Assembly: GCF_900177325.1 (NCBI RefSeq)
Contig: NZ_FXBL01000004.1
Coordinates: 496,001 to 560,000, forward strand
Length of the DNA stretch: 64,000 nucleotides
Source of the DNA: Mesorhizobium australicum
Lineage (GTDB): Bacteria; Pseudomonadota; Alphaproteobacteria; Rhizobiales; Rhizobiaceae
Reading direction: 5' to 3'
This document shows positions 8,452 to 15,762 of this stretch, one piece after another (positions within the stretch are counted from its first letter, which is position 1; each line of letters opens with the position of its first letter). Both the position numbers and the translations under genes were made by a program. The notes under the pieces are model-generated. The model made no database searches. It saw only the letters and a program-made list of their open reading frames with translations, and had not been told where the DNA came from.

Positions 8452-9015
8452 ATGGGACTGCTCGGCATCTTCCTGCTGGCCACGCTATGCATCGGGCTTC
8501 CGCTCGCCCTGGTGATGGGCGGGATCGGCAGCTACCTCGAATCCCGTAACGAGAAGACATGCGTGGAGTGCGCGGAGACAATTCTGAAGGATGCGCGCAA
8601 GTGCAAGCATTGCGGCGCGATGCAGCCGGAAAGCGTCAAGGCCGTAGCCGTCCCGGCTGAGACGGCTTTACCGGCAATCGCGAACCGGCAATTGTCGGAC
8701 AAGGCCGGGCGGCTGAAAGACAGCCCCGGCATGGCCGATCTTCAGACCCGCCTGCGCGATGAGCTCGCGCGCGGTCAACGCAAGCGCTTCTGGTGGGCTG
8801 TCGGCGTGACCACCTTCCTTATGGTCAGCGCGGCGTCGCGTGGTGCGAGATTCGATATGGTTATTGCGCAGGGCGTGATGGCGGGCGCAGGCGCGATGCT
8901 TGTCTATCTGTTGCTGGGTGCCTTGCACCGCCGCAAGCTCAACGCCGCCTACCGTGCGGGCGTGGAGGGGATGGACGAGCCGGCCCCAATGGCAGGTCAG
9001 GAGGCGGCGCAATGA
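8452..9015 (+). CDS. membrane protein with zinc-ribbon motif, unknown function
   Basis: The 187-residue protein follows the resolvase with AAGGAG six bases before the ATG. Residues 3-25 form a membrane segment. A zinc ribbon follows, with two CxxC pairs (C37/C40 and C51/C54). Two further hydrophobic segments lie near residues 107-125 and 137-160. I do not recognise a specific family; zinc-ribbon-plus-membrane proteins of this type are common in mobile DNA. The stop overlaps the next start (ATGA), so it opens a run of five small genes read together. Confidence 0.65.
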   Translation: MGLLGIFLLATLCIGLPLALVMGGIGSYLESRNEKTCVECAETILKDARKCKHCGAMQPESVKAVAVPAETALPAIANRQLSDKAGRLKDSPGMADLQTRLRDELARGQRKRFWWAVGVTTFLMVSAASRGARFDMVIAQGVMAGAGAMLVYLLLGALHRRKLNAAYRAGVEGMDEPAPMAGQEAAQ

Positions 9016-9473
9016 GCGACTACAATCAACTGCATCGCGCGGCGCATGATCCATACTACCGGATTGCCTTTGAAGACCGGCAGCGCCGCGAGAAGGAGAG
9101 CCGCGACATCGCGCAGACGCTCGCACGCGGTAACGCCTCAAGATCGCCCGACATATCCATGCCCGGCTTGTCCATCCCCTCATCGCCGGAAGTGTCCGTG
9201 GGGAGCTATTCCTCGTCCGGTGCGTCGTCATCCGCCGAGCCCGACGCGGTTGACCGTGCCCTCGGGGCGGTCTTTGGCTTCCTTGCGCCGGCGATCGCTT
9301 ACGTGGCCATCAGCTACGGCATGGTGTGGCTCTGGGCTCACCACTTTTACAAAGGCCCGGTCGCGTTGCTCTTCCTAGCCCTGTTCCTGCTGCTGTCTGT
9401 CGGTTTCGTCGTAAGATACTGGCGGCAGGCGATCGTGATCGCGGCCATCGCGACGTTTTACTGCCTGCGCTGA
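9012..9473 (+). CDS. hypothetical membrane protein
   Basis: Translation is taken from the ATG at 9012 (MSDYNQLHRAAHDPYY), which overlaps the previous stop by four bases. The 153-residue product has a polar, serine-rich N-terminal half that could be cytoplasmic. Three hydrophobic segments fill the C-terminal half (FGFLAPAIAYVAISYGMVWL, ALLFLALFLLLSVGFVV and AIVIAAIATFYC). No family is recognised. Coupling to the zinc-ribbon membrane protein suggests a shared membrane complex, which is inference. Confidence 0.6.
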   Translation: MSDYNQLHRAAHDPYYRIAFEDRQRREKESRDIAQTLARGNASRSPDISMPGLSIPSSPEVSVGSYSSSGASSSAEPDAVDRALGAVFGFLAPAIAYVAISYGMVWLWAHHFYKGPVALLFLALFLLLSVGFVVRYWRQAIVIAAIATFYCLR

Positions 9474-9479
9474 CGCGCC

Positions 9480-9791
9480 ATGATGCGGGAGCTGAATGAA
9501 AAAGAGCGTGCCGTCCTTGTGGCGGCAGTCGTGTTTCACAACGACGTGGTTCGGGCATGGGACGAGGGTGTGCCGTTGGCGGAGGTTGCGGCCATGCATG
9601 AGCATATGGTCCGCCAGCGCCGGAATGTCGGATGGGCGGCGATGGATGCAGGGCCGGACGTACTGGCGTTCGGCGCGTGGCTGAGCAGTCGCCTGCTATC
9701 CACGTGGCGGTTTTTGCAGACCTCGGCCGAAGGCGGCCGGGTGCCGGTAAGACCGACGACGATTGAGATTTCCGCGCCGGTGCAACCGTGA
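9480..9791 (+). CDS. hypothetical protein, paralogue of the gene at 10002
   Basis: The 103-residue soluble protein starts MMRELNEKERAVLVAAVVFHND. It shares a pattern with the 125-residue product at 10002: L-x-x-x-E-R-x-V-L near the start, a middle segment with GV.L.E.A.MHE/LHD followed by M..QR/HRN, and a later S-x-L-L-S-x-W-R. The two are diverged paralogues in one gene run. The stop overlaps the GTG of the next gene. No known family is recognised and the composition is strongly alpha-helical. Confidence 0.55.
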   Translation: MMRELNEKERAVLVAAVVFHNDVVRAWDEGVPLAEVAAMHEHMVRQRRNVGWAAMDAGPDVLAFGAWLSSRLLSTWRFLQTSAEGGRVPVRPTTIEISAPVQP

Positions 9792-9991
9792 CCGGCGCGG
9801 AGCAGGGAGGCAGCGAGGATATGGCCTTCTTCTGCCTCTTCCGGCTGCGCATGACGCCCGAGCAGGTCGCGGTGATGCTCGATCCGGGCGATCCCGCCAT
9901 GCAGAAAATCTGGACCATCTATCTGCGCGACCGCTTCGCCTATGCACGGCGCTACACCACGATTGCCCGCTATCTGACCCCGAAATCGTAA
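9788..9991 (+). CDS. small hypothetical protein
   Basis: The 67-residue frame starts at a GTG that overlaps the previous stop (GTGA). An internal ATG at 9821 (MAFFCLFRLRMTPEQ) is an alternative start. The product is basic and helical with a MTPEQVAVML segment. No domain is recognised. Its position between two paralogous genes with tight spacing supports translation. Confidence 0.45.
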   Translation: MTGAEQGGSEDMAFFCLFRLRMTPEQVAVMLDPGDPAMQKIWTIYLRDRFAYARRYTTIARYLTPKS

Positions 9992-10001
9992 GGCGCAAGA
10001 T

Positions 10002-10379
10002 ATGACCGAACGGCTGACGCCTGAGGAACGCGGGGTACTGGACGGGGCGCGGAACTACTTCAACATGATGGCACGCCTGATCCACCGGGCGAAGATGGCG
10101 CGGCGCGTGATCGGTACCGGTGTGACGCTGAAAGAGACGGCGTCCCTCCATGACGATATGCAGGCGCACCGCAATGCTGTCTGCCGGCTCGACAAGGGCG
10201 ACCATTTAAGCACCGAGTACCGCGAAGACCTGCACGACGTTGCGCTGATCCTCTCGACCGACCTTCTCAGCGCATGGCGCTGCCTCGTATCGGAAGCGGC
10301 CGGGACGCAATCTTTTCCCACGCCGCCGCTCAAGAAGCCGACAATGTACGAGCACTCCGCCTCCAATGGCTGGGGCTGA
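10002..10379 (+). CDS. hypothetical protein, paralogue of the gene at 9480
   Basis: The 125-residue protein starts MTERLTPEERGVLDGARNYF, ten bases after the preceding stop. It is helical and soluble. It shares with the 9480 product the order L-x-x-E-x-R-x-V-L, GVTLKETASLHDDMQAHRN and LSTDLLSAWRCL. It is the last gene of the five-gene run that starts at 8452. Function is unknown. Confidence 0.55.
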   Translation: MTERLTPEERGVLDGARNYFNMMARLIHRAKMARRVIGTGVTLKETASLHDDMQAHRNAVCRLDKGDHLSTEYREDLHDVALILSTDLLSAWRCLVSEAAGTQSFPTPPLKKPTMYEHSASNGWG

Positions 10380-10418
10380 GCCTACAGGCGGTTGGCGTAG
10401 GTCTAGACGGGCTCAAAG

Positions 10419-10445
10419 AAAAACCGCCACCCGGGGGTGGGCAGC
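10419..10445 (-). terminator. candidate rho-independent terminator for the minus-strand genes at 10475-10940
   Basis: On the minus strand CCACC pairs with GGTGG around a four-base loop, and the stem is followed by GCGG and five T. It lies about 30 bases after the stop at 10475. The stem is short, so confidence is moderate. Confidence 0.45.
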
Positions 10446-10474
10446 GGCGAAGGGGATTTCGATGGGGGCAATGG

Positions 10475-10693
10475 CTAGGTCCTTCCAGTCACGCGCTGCT
10501 TTTTCTCGTCCGCTCTTGCATTGTAGATCGTGGTTTGCAGGGCCGTCTCCGTGTCTTGGAATGCCACACTGTCCATGACTTTCCAGAGGTGCATGTCGAG
10601 CGGTTTGAGATCCTTTACCCGCAACATGAGCTTCAGAAAGCGATTGAAACGGGGTTGATACGAGCCGATCGGCTCCTTGAGCTGGATCGTCAT
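10475..10693 (-). CDS. small hypothetical protein
   Basis: The 72-residue product starts MTIQLKEPIGSYQPRFNRFL, one base after the stop of the upstream minus-strand gene. The frame is open further upstream, but that part overlaps the neighbouring gene and has low-quality composition. The protein is basic and helical. No family is recognised. It forms a two-gene unit with 10695-10940 and is followed by a possible terminator. Confidence 0.5.
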   Translation of the reverse strand: MTIQLKEPIGSYQPRFNRFLKLMLRVKDLKPLDMHLWKVMDSVAFQDTETALQTTIYNARADEKKQRVTGRT

Positions 10694-10694
10694 C

Positions 10695-10940
10695 TCAGGC
10701 CGCCTTTCCAAAGCGTGCCACCTGATCAGCCTGCATCTGCGCGCGATAGATGGCGTCCAGCTTTTCGGCTTTCTCCAGCAGGGCTTTGAACGTCTTGAGG
10801 CAGATGCGGGCCTTAGCCTTCTCGGCATAGGCTGCATCGTACAACTCTTTGACATCAAAGATAGAAATGGCGTTCTGGTTGGCTTGGGACCAACTCAGCC
10901 AATCGGCGAAGCGAAGCCCCACTTGCTTCAATGCATTCAT
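10695..10940 (-). CDS. small hypothetical protein
   Basis: The 81-residue product starts MNALKQVGLRFADWLSWSQA. GGAAAGGAATTT lies just upstream of this ATG, supporting it over the frame's first ATG at 10961. The product is helical, with two alanine/lysine-rich stretches (AAYAEKAKARICLKTFKALL). No family is recognised. It is divergent from the XRE regulator at 11086 across an AT-rich promoter region, so the regulator may control it. Confidence 0.55.
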   Translation of the reverse strand: MNALKQVGLRFADWLSWSQANQNAISIFDVKELYDAAYAEKAKARICLKTFKALLEKAEKLDAIYRAQMQADQVARFGKAA

Positions 10941-11057
10941 AGTAAATTCCTTTCCACACAATAAGTTTAAGGCTCAATGGAGAGGAAATTATATGTAAAA
11001 TATTAAAATAAGCTTAAAACTGTTAAATATTCTCTTTTTATTGATAGCTTTTATTAG

Positions 11058-11063
11058 TATAAT
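11058..11063 (+). promoter_or_regulatory. candidate -10 box upstream of the XRE regulator
   Basis: A perfect TATAAT lies 23 bases before the ATG at 11086 in a strongly AT-rich stretch (10962-11085) unlike the surrounding GC-rich DNA. No good -35 is seen at the usual distance (TTTTTA at 11035-11040), so an activator or an extended element may be used. Confidence 0.4.
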
Positions 11064-11085
11064 CAGGATTAAGAGAGAATTTTTC

Positions 11086-11724
11086 ATGAAAAACTATCAA
11101 ATTTCGGCGGCAAGGGCGATGACAGGCTGGTCTCAGACGGAGTTGGCCGAGCGCGCCAATTCCTCGCTCACGACTATTTCCCAGGCAGAGACCGGCAACA
11201 ACGCCGTATCGACTAAGCTGGCGGCTAAGATAGAGCAGGTTTTCAAGTCCGAAGGCATCTTCTTCACCGAACGCGGCGTCGAAAAGCGCGACACGGCTAT
11301 CTACACCATCGGCGGCGACGGCTGGTGGCTTCAGGTGCTGGACGATGTCTACCAGTCGATGATCGACCAGAAAGGCGAAATCCTTCTCTTCTGCGCGGAT
11401 GACCGGGAGTCGGGCGAAGAGGTCGTGCGCTCCTGGGCGCGCATCCGCAAGCTCGGCGTCTCCGTGCGCCAGCTCGTGCGCGAGGACAACGATTATCTCC
11501 TTGGCCCCGTCAACGAGTACCGCTGGATTCCGAAGGAATTTTTCACGAACTACGTCACCATGGTCTATGGCGAGAAGGTGTGCATCTGCGCCGAAAACAA
11601 TACGAAAGCCGTCATCTTCAAGGACAGGCAGCTTGCCCGGATGATGACCAATCTTTTCAACTGGAACTGGAGCCATGCCGAGCAGCCTACAAGCAGCAGC
11701 GCCACCGATGCCGACCGACTATAG
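11086..11724 (+). CDS. XRE-family helix-turn-helix regulator with C-terminal sensing domain
   Basis: The protein has 212 residues. Residues 3-55 form a Cro/CI helix-turn-helix (ARAMTGWSQTELAERANSSL, TTISQAETG). Residues 65-200 form a separate alpha/beta domain (TIGGDGWWLQVLDDVYQSM, EILLFCADDRESGEE). The start MKNYQIS was chosen because AAGAGAGA lies about ten bases upstream; the frame opens earlier in AT-rich promoter sequence. The gene overlaps the 5' end of the cyclodipeptide-synthase-like gene. The two are therefore co-translated and the regulator probably controls its own operon. The ligand is unknown. Confidence 0.8.
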   Translation: MKNYQISAARAMTGWSQTELAERANSSLTTISQAETGNNAVSTKLAAKIEQVFKSEGIFFTERGVEKRDTAIYTIGGDGWWLQVLDDVYQSMIDQKGEILLFCADDRESGEEVVRSWARIRKLGVSVRQLVREDNDYLLGPVNEYRWIPKEFFTNYVTMVYGEKVCICAENNTKAVIFKDRQLARMMTNLFNWNWSHAEQPTSSSATDADRL

Positions 11725-12325
11725 GGTCACCATCAACGGGCGATACGGCACCCTTGAAGCCTCGGCTGCCAGGTTGCAGGTCAGCGTCGGCAATCCGCGC
11801 TACGAGGGCCGCAAACTGGAAGCTCTGGCGGACTTCTGTCGGCGCCGCTACGAAAATACGACTGTGGTTCTCTCCGACACATTGCAGCGTCACAACCTGC
11901 CGGAGCCCCAACGGTACTGGATGGCGTGCCGGCGTGAGGGGCAGGAATGGCTGGAGCGAAATCGCGCTGCCCTGCACGGGCTCACCATCCGCCGTTGGGA
12001 CGATTACCTGATGGACCCGCGCTATGCTTCCGCCAGAGCGCTGATCGATAAACTGACGGCCAGTGGTCCGGCTCACGAGGCGATTCTCGCGCTGGCTGAA
12101 AGGCAGACATCTATTCCCATAGAACGAAGCCTCTCCTTCCTGCGCGAAGAACTGGCAGTCTTCTCCTTCATGATGGAAGACAAGGCTATCGACATATATG
12201 CAGGAAGCTGGATCACGCCCGCCATCCGCGAGCTCAAACTTCCAGCGTTCGATTGCATCCGCTGCCTGTCGGTCGATCTCGAGCGGAAGCGGACCGCGAA
12301 ACCTGACCTCGCATTGAGTGCCTAG
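11675..12325 (+). CDS. cyclodipeptide synthase-like protein (tRNA-dependent CDPS family)
   Basis: The 216-residue protein matches the order of CDPS motifs. LQVSVGNPRYEGRKLEAL corresponds to the SxGN segment with the catalytic Ser (S37 of AlbC and of this frame). VVLSDTLQRHN is the VVxVDT..-type strand, and a basic helix follows (EGQEWLERNRAAL). FLREELAVFSFMMEDKAIDI is the C-terminal segment with the conserved Glu. AlbC's Tyr178 equivalent is not obvious. CDPSs use two aminoacyl-tRNAs to make cyclic dipeptides. The start at 11675 follows GGAACTGGAG; MPTDYR at 11708 is an alternative. It is translated with the XRE regulator. No tailoring oxidase is nearby, so the product is unpredictable. Confidence 0.65.
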   Translation: MPSSLQAAAPPMPTDYRVTINGRYGTLEASAARLQVSVGNPRYEGRKLEALADFCRRRYENTTVVLSDTLQRHNLPEPQRYWMACRREGQEWLERNRAALHGLTIRRWDDYLMDPRYASARALIDKLTASGPAHEAILALAERQTSIPIERSLSFLREELAVFSFMMEDKAIDIYAGSWITPAIRELKLPAFDCIRCLSVDLERKRTAKPDLALSA

Positions 12326-12645
12326 AAATCACCTCTACACAGCTACGCCGAAGGCAGGATCGGATTCCGATTGCTTCCTTGCATCGTCTTCCGGAGTGAT
12401 TTCGTCGACGGTCGCTGCCGACGTGTTTATGCCACCGGTTCCTGACTTCGCGGGTCTGACGCGAACCTGCACCATCCAGCCATTTCGATGACGCTTGCCG
12501 GGGGGCGGCCTGCCGTCAATGACCTGCCCGATCCATTCGCTTCGCTCCCGTGTGGGCCATGACGGGGCGGCCTGTTGCCGCCCGGCTTCTTTCGCGCATC
12601 GGCTGGATGATCCGGCCGCGAACTTGACAGCGAAAGGAACAAGCA
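12326..12645. other. intergenic region with a GC-rich hairpin
   Basis: No convincing gene is seen in these 320 bases. A minus-strand frame (12335-12652) lacks protein-like composition. GGGCGGCCTGTTGCCGCCC at about 12564-12582 can fold into a seven-pair hairpin and may be a terminator or a leader structure for the gene at 12646. Confidence 0.35.
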
Positions 12646-12891
12646 ATGTCAAAACACACCAAACCCGAGCGCCCGCTCTACCGGGTCACGTTCTCCCGCA
12701 TCACCGGCAAGGATGAACACGATCAGGACATCCTCTCCCGCCCCAAAGAAATCGGCGCGGTCTGGGCAAGGAAGAACGGCAAGACCGGCGCTCTCATGAT
12801 CCTCGACCTGATCCCGGTCGAACTCTCCCAGCGCCAGGGCGTCATCTTCCTGGTGCCGCCTTACGAAGAGCGCGACGGAGGCAAGCAGTGA
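12646..12891 (+). CDS. small hypothetical protein of plasmid/island type
   Basis: The 81-residue soluble protein starts MSKHTKPERPLYRVTFSRIT after AAAGGAACAAGCA. YRVTFSRITGKDEHDQDILS and IGAVWARKNGKTGALMILDL suggest a small beta-rich protein. I do not recognise a named family. The stop overlaps the next start by four bases, so it is co-translated with the DUF3768 gene. Such pairs are common on alphaproteobacterial plasmids and islands. Confidence 0.65.
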   Translation: MSKHTKPERPLYRVTFSRITGKDEHDQDILSRPKEIGAVWARKNGKTGALMILDLIPVELSQRQGVIFLVPPYEERDGGKQ

Positions 12892-13217
12892 GCGCGGCGC
12901 TCACCGTCGCCGGCCTGAACGACCTGTTCCGTGAGACTTTCCTCACGGGGCGGGTCGTCCTCACAGACGGCATCGCATCGCTTCCCGATGATCTTCGCGA
13001 AGCGGTCATCACGCGGGTCCGCACCTTCGATGCGTTCTCGCCGGACGACGATCCGTACGGCGAACACGACTGCGGCGCGTTCGACCAGCCGGGCGTCGGC
13101 AAGGTCTTCTGGAAGATCGACTGTTACGATCCCGAGTATCGCCATCGCAACGAAGACCCGGCCGATCCGAAGGTCACGCGCCGAGTGCTGACCATCATGC
13201 TGGCGGAGGAATACTGA
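12888..13217 (+). CDS. DUF3768 family protein
   Basis: The 109-residue protein carries the DUF3768 pattern RVRTFDAFSPDDDPYGEHDCGAF, then VFWKIDCYDPEY and EDPADPKVTRRVLTIMLAEEY at the C-terminus. DUF3768 proteins are small, soluble, of unknown function and frequent on plasmids and integrative elements of Alphaproteobacteria. It overlaps the preceding small gene by four bases. It supports an accessory, transferred origin for this region. Confidence 0.85.
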   Translation: MSAALTVAGLNDLFRETFLTGRVVLTDGIASLPDDLREAVITRVRTFDAFSPDDDPYGEHDCGAFDQPGVGKVFWKIDCYDPEYRHRNEDPADPKVTRRVLTIMLAEEY

Positions 13218-13396
13218 TTGCAAGCGTCAGTCGAAGTGCGGTTCAAGGCCCGCTCCAACTAAGGCGCGTGGAATTGGCCTGCCTCAGTTCAAGGGAAATA
13301 GCACAGTTCGAGATGGCTGGAGCGGAACTCTGCAAGACTGCGTAACACTACGGGTCGATTAGAACTACGCGAAGTTCGCAACGTATAACTACCAAT

Positions 13397-13795
13397 TTAT
13401 CCGAATGATTCATCGTTGATAGCTTCAACGATTATATCTCTAATATCATTGCTGAGGACGACAGCATCATCGGACAATTTCCTCAGTGTTTCAATTTTTC
13501 CAGCTGCCAATAATATTGTCGCAAAGTAATCTGTGGAAGAAACATCGTGACGATCCCACAGTTCCAACGCTAAATCTTCGAATTCATCCGAGAGTTTTTG
13601 ATCGAACTCATCGTAGCTCAGGACAAATTTCTCACATATTACATTCAATATAAATATTGCATCCTCACGGTCATTCTCCCGAATCCCCTTGACCGAATTG
13701 CGTAGAGTTGTGACAAACCTCAGCGCCTGTTCATGAGAAATATGAACCGGTACCTTGTCTAATTCATCAGATATTACTTCGAGTATTTCATTCAT
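13397..13795 (-). CDS. probable immunity protein for the adjacent toxin
   Basis: The 132-residue, acidic, helical, cytoplasmic protein starts MNEILEVISDELDKVPVHIS. It lies immediately downstream of the secreted toxin gene and overlaps it by eight bases. No domain is recognised. The position, small size, acidity and low GC content relative to the surroundings are those of polymorphic-toxin immunity proteins. Its role in binding and neutralising the toxin C-terminus is inferred from position only. Confidence 0.6.
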   Translation of the reverse strand: MNEILEVISDELDKVPVHISHEQALRFVTTLRNSVKGIRENDREDAIFILNVICEKFVLSYDEFDQKLSDEFEDLALELWDRHDVSSTDYFATILLAAGKIETLRKLSDDAVVLSNDIRDIIVEAINDESFG

Positions 13796-14834
13796 ACAGT
13801 GGAATATGCGTTATGTTTTGTTTTGCATTCCGATATAGTTTACCATCAGACCCCAGATATTTGCCACCGATTTGTACCTGTGCTGTCCACATTTTGCGGG
13901 AGTTTGACCCGACCGGCGCTCCCCGATCTGGAGAATGCCATTTGATCTCGACTCGTTGGCCCTTGAGAAAGAAGCGATATTTATATCCCTCATCAATTCT
14001 TTGGCTTTTGGTAAAAGGGAGTTCACGGTTGGCGGGGATCAACTTTCGAATTTGCTTCAATGAGACACCGCCACCCGTCAGCGCCGTGGATATGTCCCGA
14101 GCCGAAATCCTTTGAAGTTGTGATAAAGATTTTGCGTACCCAATGTTTGATTTTAGGCCATTCAATGAGCCAAGCGTATACGTACCTTCACCTGTAACGA
14201 GCCCAAAATTTCGACCGACCGCCAAGGCCCTTATGGGGTGCTTAATCAAGGAATTGCTGGAACCGCCTTTTCGAACACCATGGCGAGGTATCGTTGATGC
14301 CGCGCCACGAGCGTTATCATTCGCCGGCCGCGCCAAACGCCGGACACCGCTGGCGCTTGCCTTTCTTTTGATTGCATTCGGATGGTTCTGCGCTGCCATT
14401 CGTCGAACACCATGCATTGCTAGGGGTCGCCGTACTGTCCTTTGCGCTGATGGGGACTGCCGCTGCGCCAGCGTCCGGCGCAGCCTTTGGGCTTGCGCCA
14501 ATGTGTTCGCGGCGGGCTTTCTTGCGATTCCCGGCTGGCGAATCCCGTTGTTCAATCCCGTCATCCGGCCCGCACGCGGAATAGTTTGCGCCTGCGGTCG
14601 CCTGACCTGCGGCCTCACCACCGGCGGCCTGACTACGCGCGGAGCGGGACGATAAGTAGGAGCGCGATAAACCGGCGCGGACCAGCCGCCGCGCCGCTGT
14701 ACTTTGAGGATTAGGGACGGGCTATCCGGCCTCGCAAAAAAAACGGACGGCTGCGCCGCCCATAGCGAGGCTTCGGGCAATACCAGCAGCAAGGCCAGCA
14801 CCACCCGCGGAAATATCCTTCTGATCCCGATCAT
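13788..14834 (-). CDS. secreted polymorphic toxin with C-terminal toxin domain (possibly Ntox30-like)
   Basis: The protein has 348 residues. Residues 1-26 form a Sec signal peptide (RRIFPRVVLALLLVLPEASL). A long Arg/Pro/Ala/Gln-rich linker (about 50-200) is of low complexity. The last 70 residues form a compact domain with KGQRVEIKWHSPD, APVGSNSRKMWTAQVQIGGKYL and a final NITHIPLYE. The HxPDxxAPxGSNS...W motif and terminal THIP resemble polymorphic-toxin C-termini of the Ntox30 type, probably an RNase or nuclease. The toxin domain is more AT-rich than the linker. The overlapping downstream gene is the likely immunity gene. The export route beyond Sec is unknown. Confidence 0.65.
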   Translation of the reverse strand: MIGIRRIFPRVVLALLLVLPEASLWAAQPSVFFARPDSPSLILKVQRRGGWSAPVYRAPTYRPAPRVVRPPVVRPQVRRPQAQTIPRAGRMTGLNNGIRQPGIARKPAANTLAQAQRLRRTLAQRQSPSAQRTVRRPLAMHGVRRMAAQNHPNAIKRKASASGVRRLARPANDNARGAASTIPRHGVRKGGSSNSLIKHPIRALAVGRNFGLVTGEGTYTLGSLNGLKSNIGYAKSLSQLQRISARDISTALTGGGVSLKQIRKLIPANRELPFTKSQRIDEGYKYRFFLKGQRVEIKWHSPDRGAPVGSNSRKMWTAQVQIGGKYLGSDGKLYRNAKQNITHIPLYE

Positions 14835-14892
14835 GACGCTTTACCCGGCCAACGATTTCCCTATTCTTCAAACATCTTGCTACGGGTGGGGC

Positions 14893-15762
14893 ATGCGGAC
14901 AACGGGGTCGCGGGACAAATTATTAGCGGTGAATGAACGGCTGGGCGCGGGATGGTTTTTCTTGGTGCTGGCAGCGAATGCGTTGATGCCGGTCGCGGCA
15001 CCGGCTCAGGAAACCTCCGTCCTCGAACTGGTGGATGAATGCGATATCCTCGCCGCCCATCCTGACGACCCAGAGCGCTACGCCGATGGCGTGGCGGATG
15101 ATGCGATTGTGCCAAAACTCGCGGTGATGGCCTGTGAAGCGGCCATCGAGCAGGGTGCCGTGCCGCGATACATATTTCAGCTTGGCCGCGCCCTGCTGGC
15201 GGGCAACAAGCGCAGCGAGGCTTTTGCGCAATTCAATAAAGCGGCAGATGCTGGCTATGCCGCCGCCTCGGCCTATCTTGGCGATGCCTACCAGTTCGGC
15301 TACGGCACGGAGATTGACCCCGCCATGGCCTTGGCCGCCTACCAGAAGGCGGTTGCGGGCGGGTTTGAGATCGCCAAGGTGCAGATCGACCAGCTGCAGT
15401 TCAACCCGCAGATGTACACGGGCGAATTCCTGCCCGCGTTCTTCAATTCCGATTTTGCGAGCATCAACGGCAAGTCGAAGGATGAGGGCGTGGGGCCGCT
15501 GGCACGCAACTATGTCTTCAATCTCGTTCAGACGGTCATGAACGAATGCGGCGAGGTGCTTTCACCCGCCAGTGTGCCGAAGCTGTTCCGCTATCGCTAT
15601 CCGTCTGGCTGGACAGCGCAGGCCGATGAGAATGTCGCGGTCGCCATCCAGACCTCCGTTGCCGAATATGACGGGCAGGCCTTTCTAAAACGGCACGGGT
15701 GCGAGGGAGCGGTGGCGAAGCATGTGTTTTCGCGCATGAATGCGTTTTTCTCGGAACAATGA
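14893..15762 (+). CDS. exported Sel1-repeat protein
   Basis: The 289-residue protein starts at 14893 (MRTTGSRDKLLAVNERLGAG). A longer upstream frame overlaps the divergent toxin and is not protein-like. A signal peptide ends near APAQ. Sel1-type repeats occupy about residues 90-160 (FAQFNKAADAGYAAASAYLG, AMALAAYQKAVAGGFEIAK). The C-terminal half is unassigned. It heads a three-gene exported set (14893-19285) linked by ATGA overlaps or short gaps. Sel1 repeats mediate protein contacts. The role here is unknown. Confidence 0.7.
   Translation: MRTTGSRDKLLAVNERLGAGWFFLVLAANALMPVAAPAQETSVLELVDECDILAAHPDDPERYADGVADDAIVPKLAVMACEAAIEQGAVPRYIFQLGRALLAGNKRSEAFAQFNKAADAGYAAASAYLGDAYQFGYGTEIDPAMALAAYQKAVAGGFEIAKVQIDQLQFNPQMYTGEFLPAFFNSDFASINGKSKDEGVGPLARNYVFNLVQTVMNECGEVLSPASVPKLFRYRYPSGWTAQADENVAVAIQTSVAEYDGQAFLKRHGCEGAVAKHVFSRMNAFFSEQ

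Noticed and set aside
12335..12652. 105-codon minus-strand frame upstream of the 12646 gene
   Set aside because: It has low-quality composition, no ribosome binding site and no family. The region fits a leader with a hairpin better.
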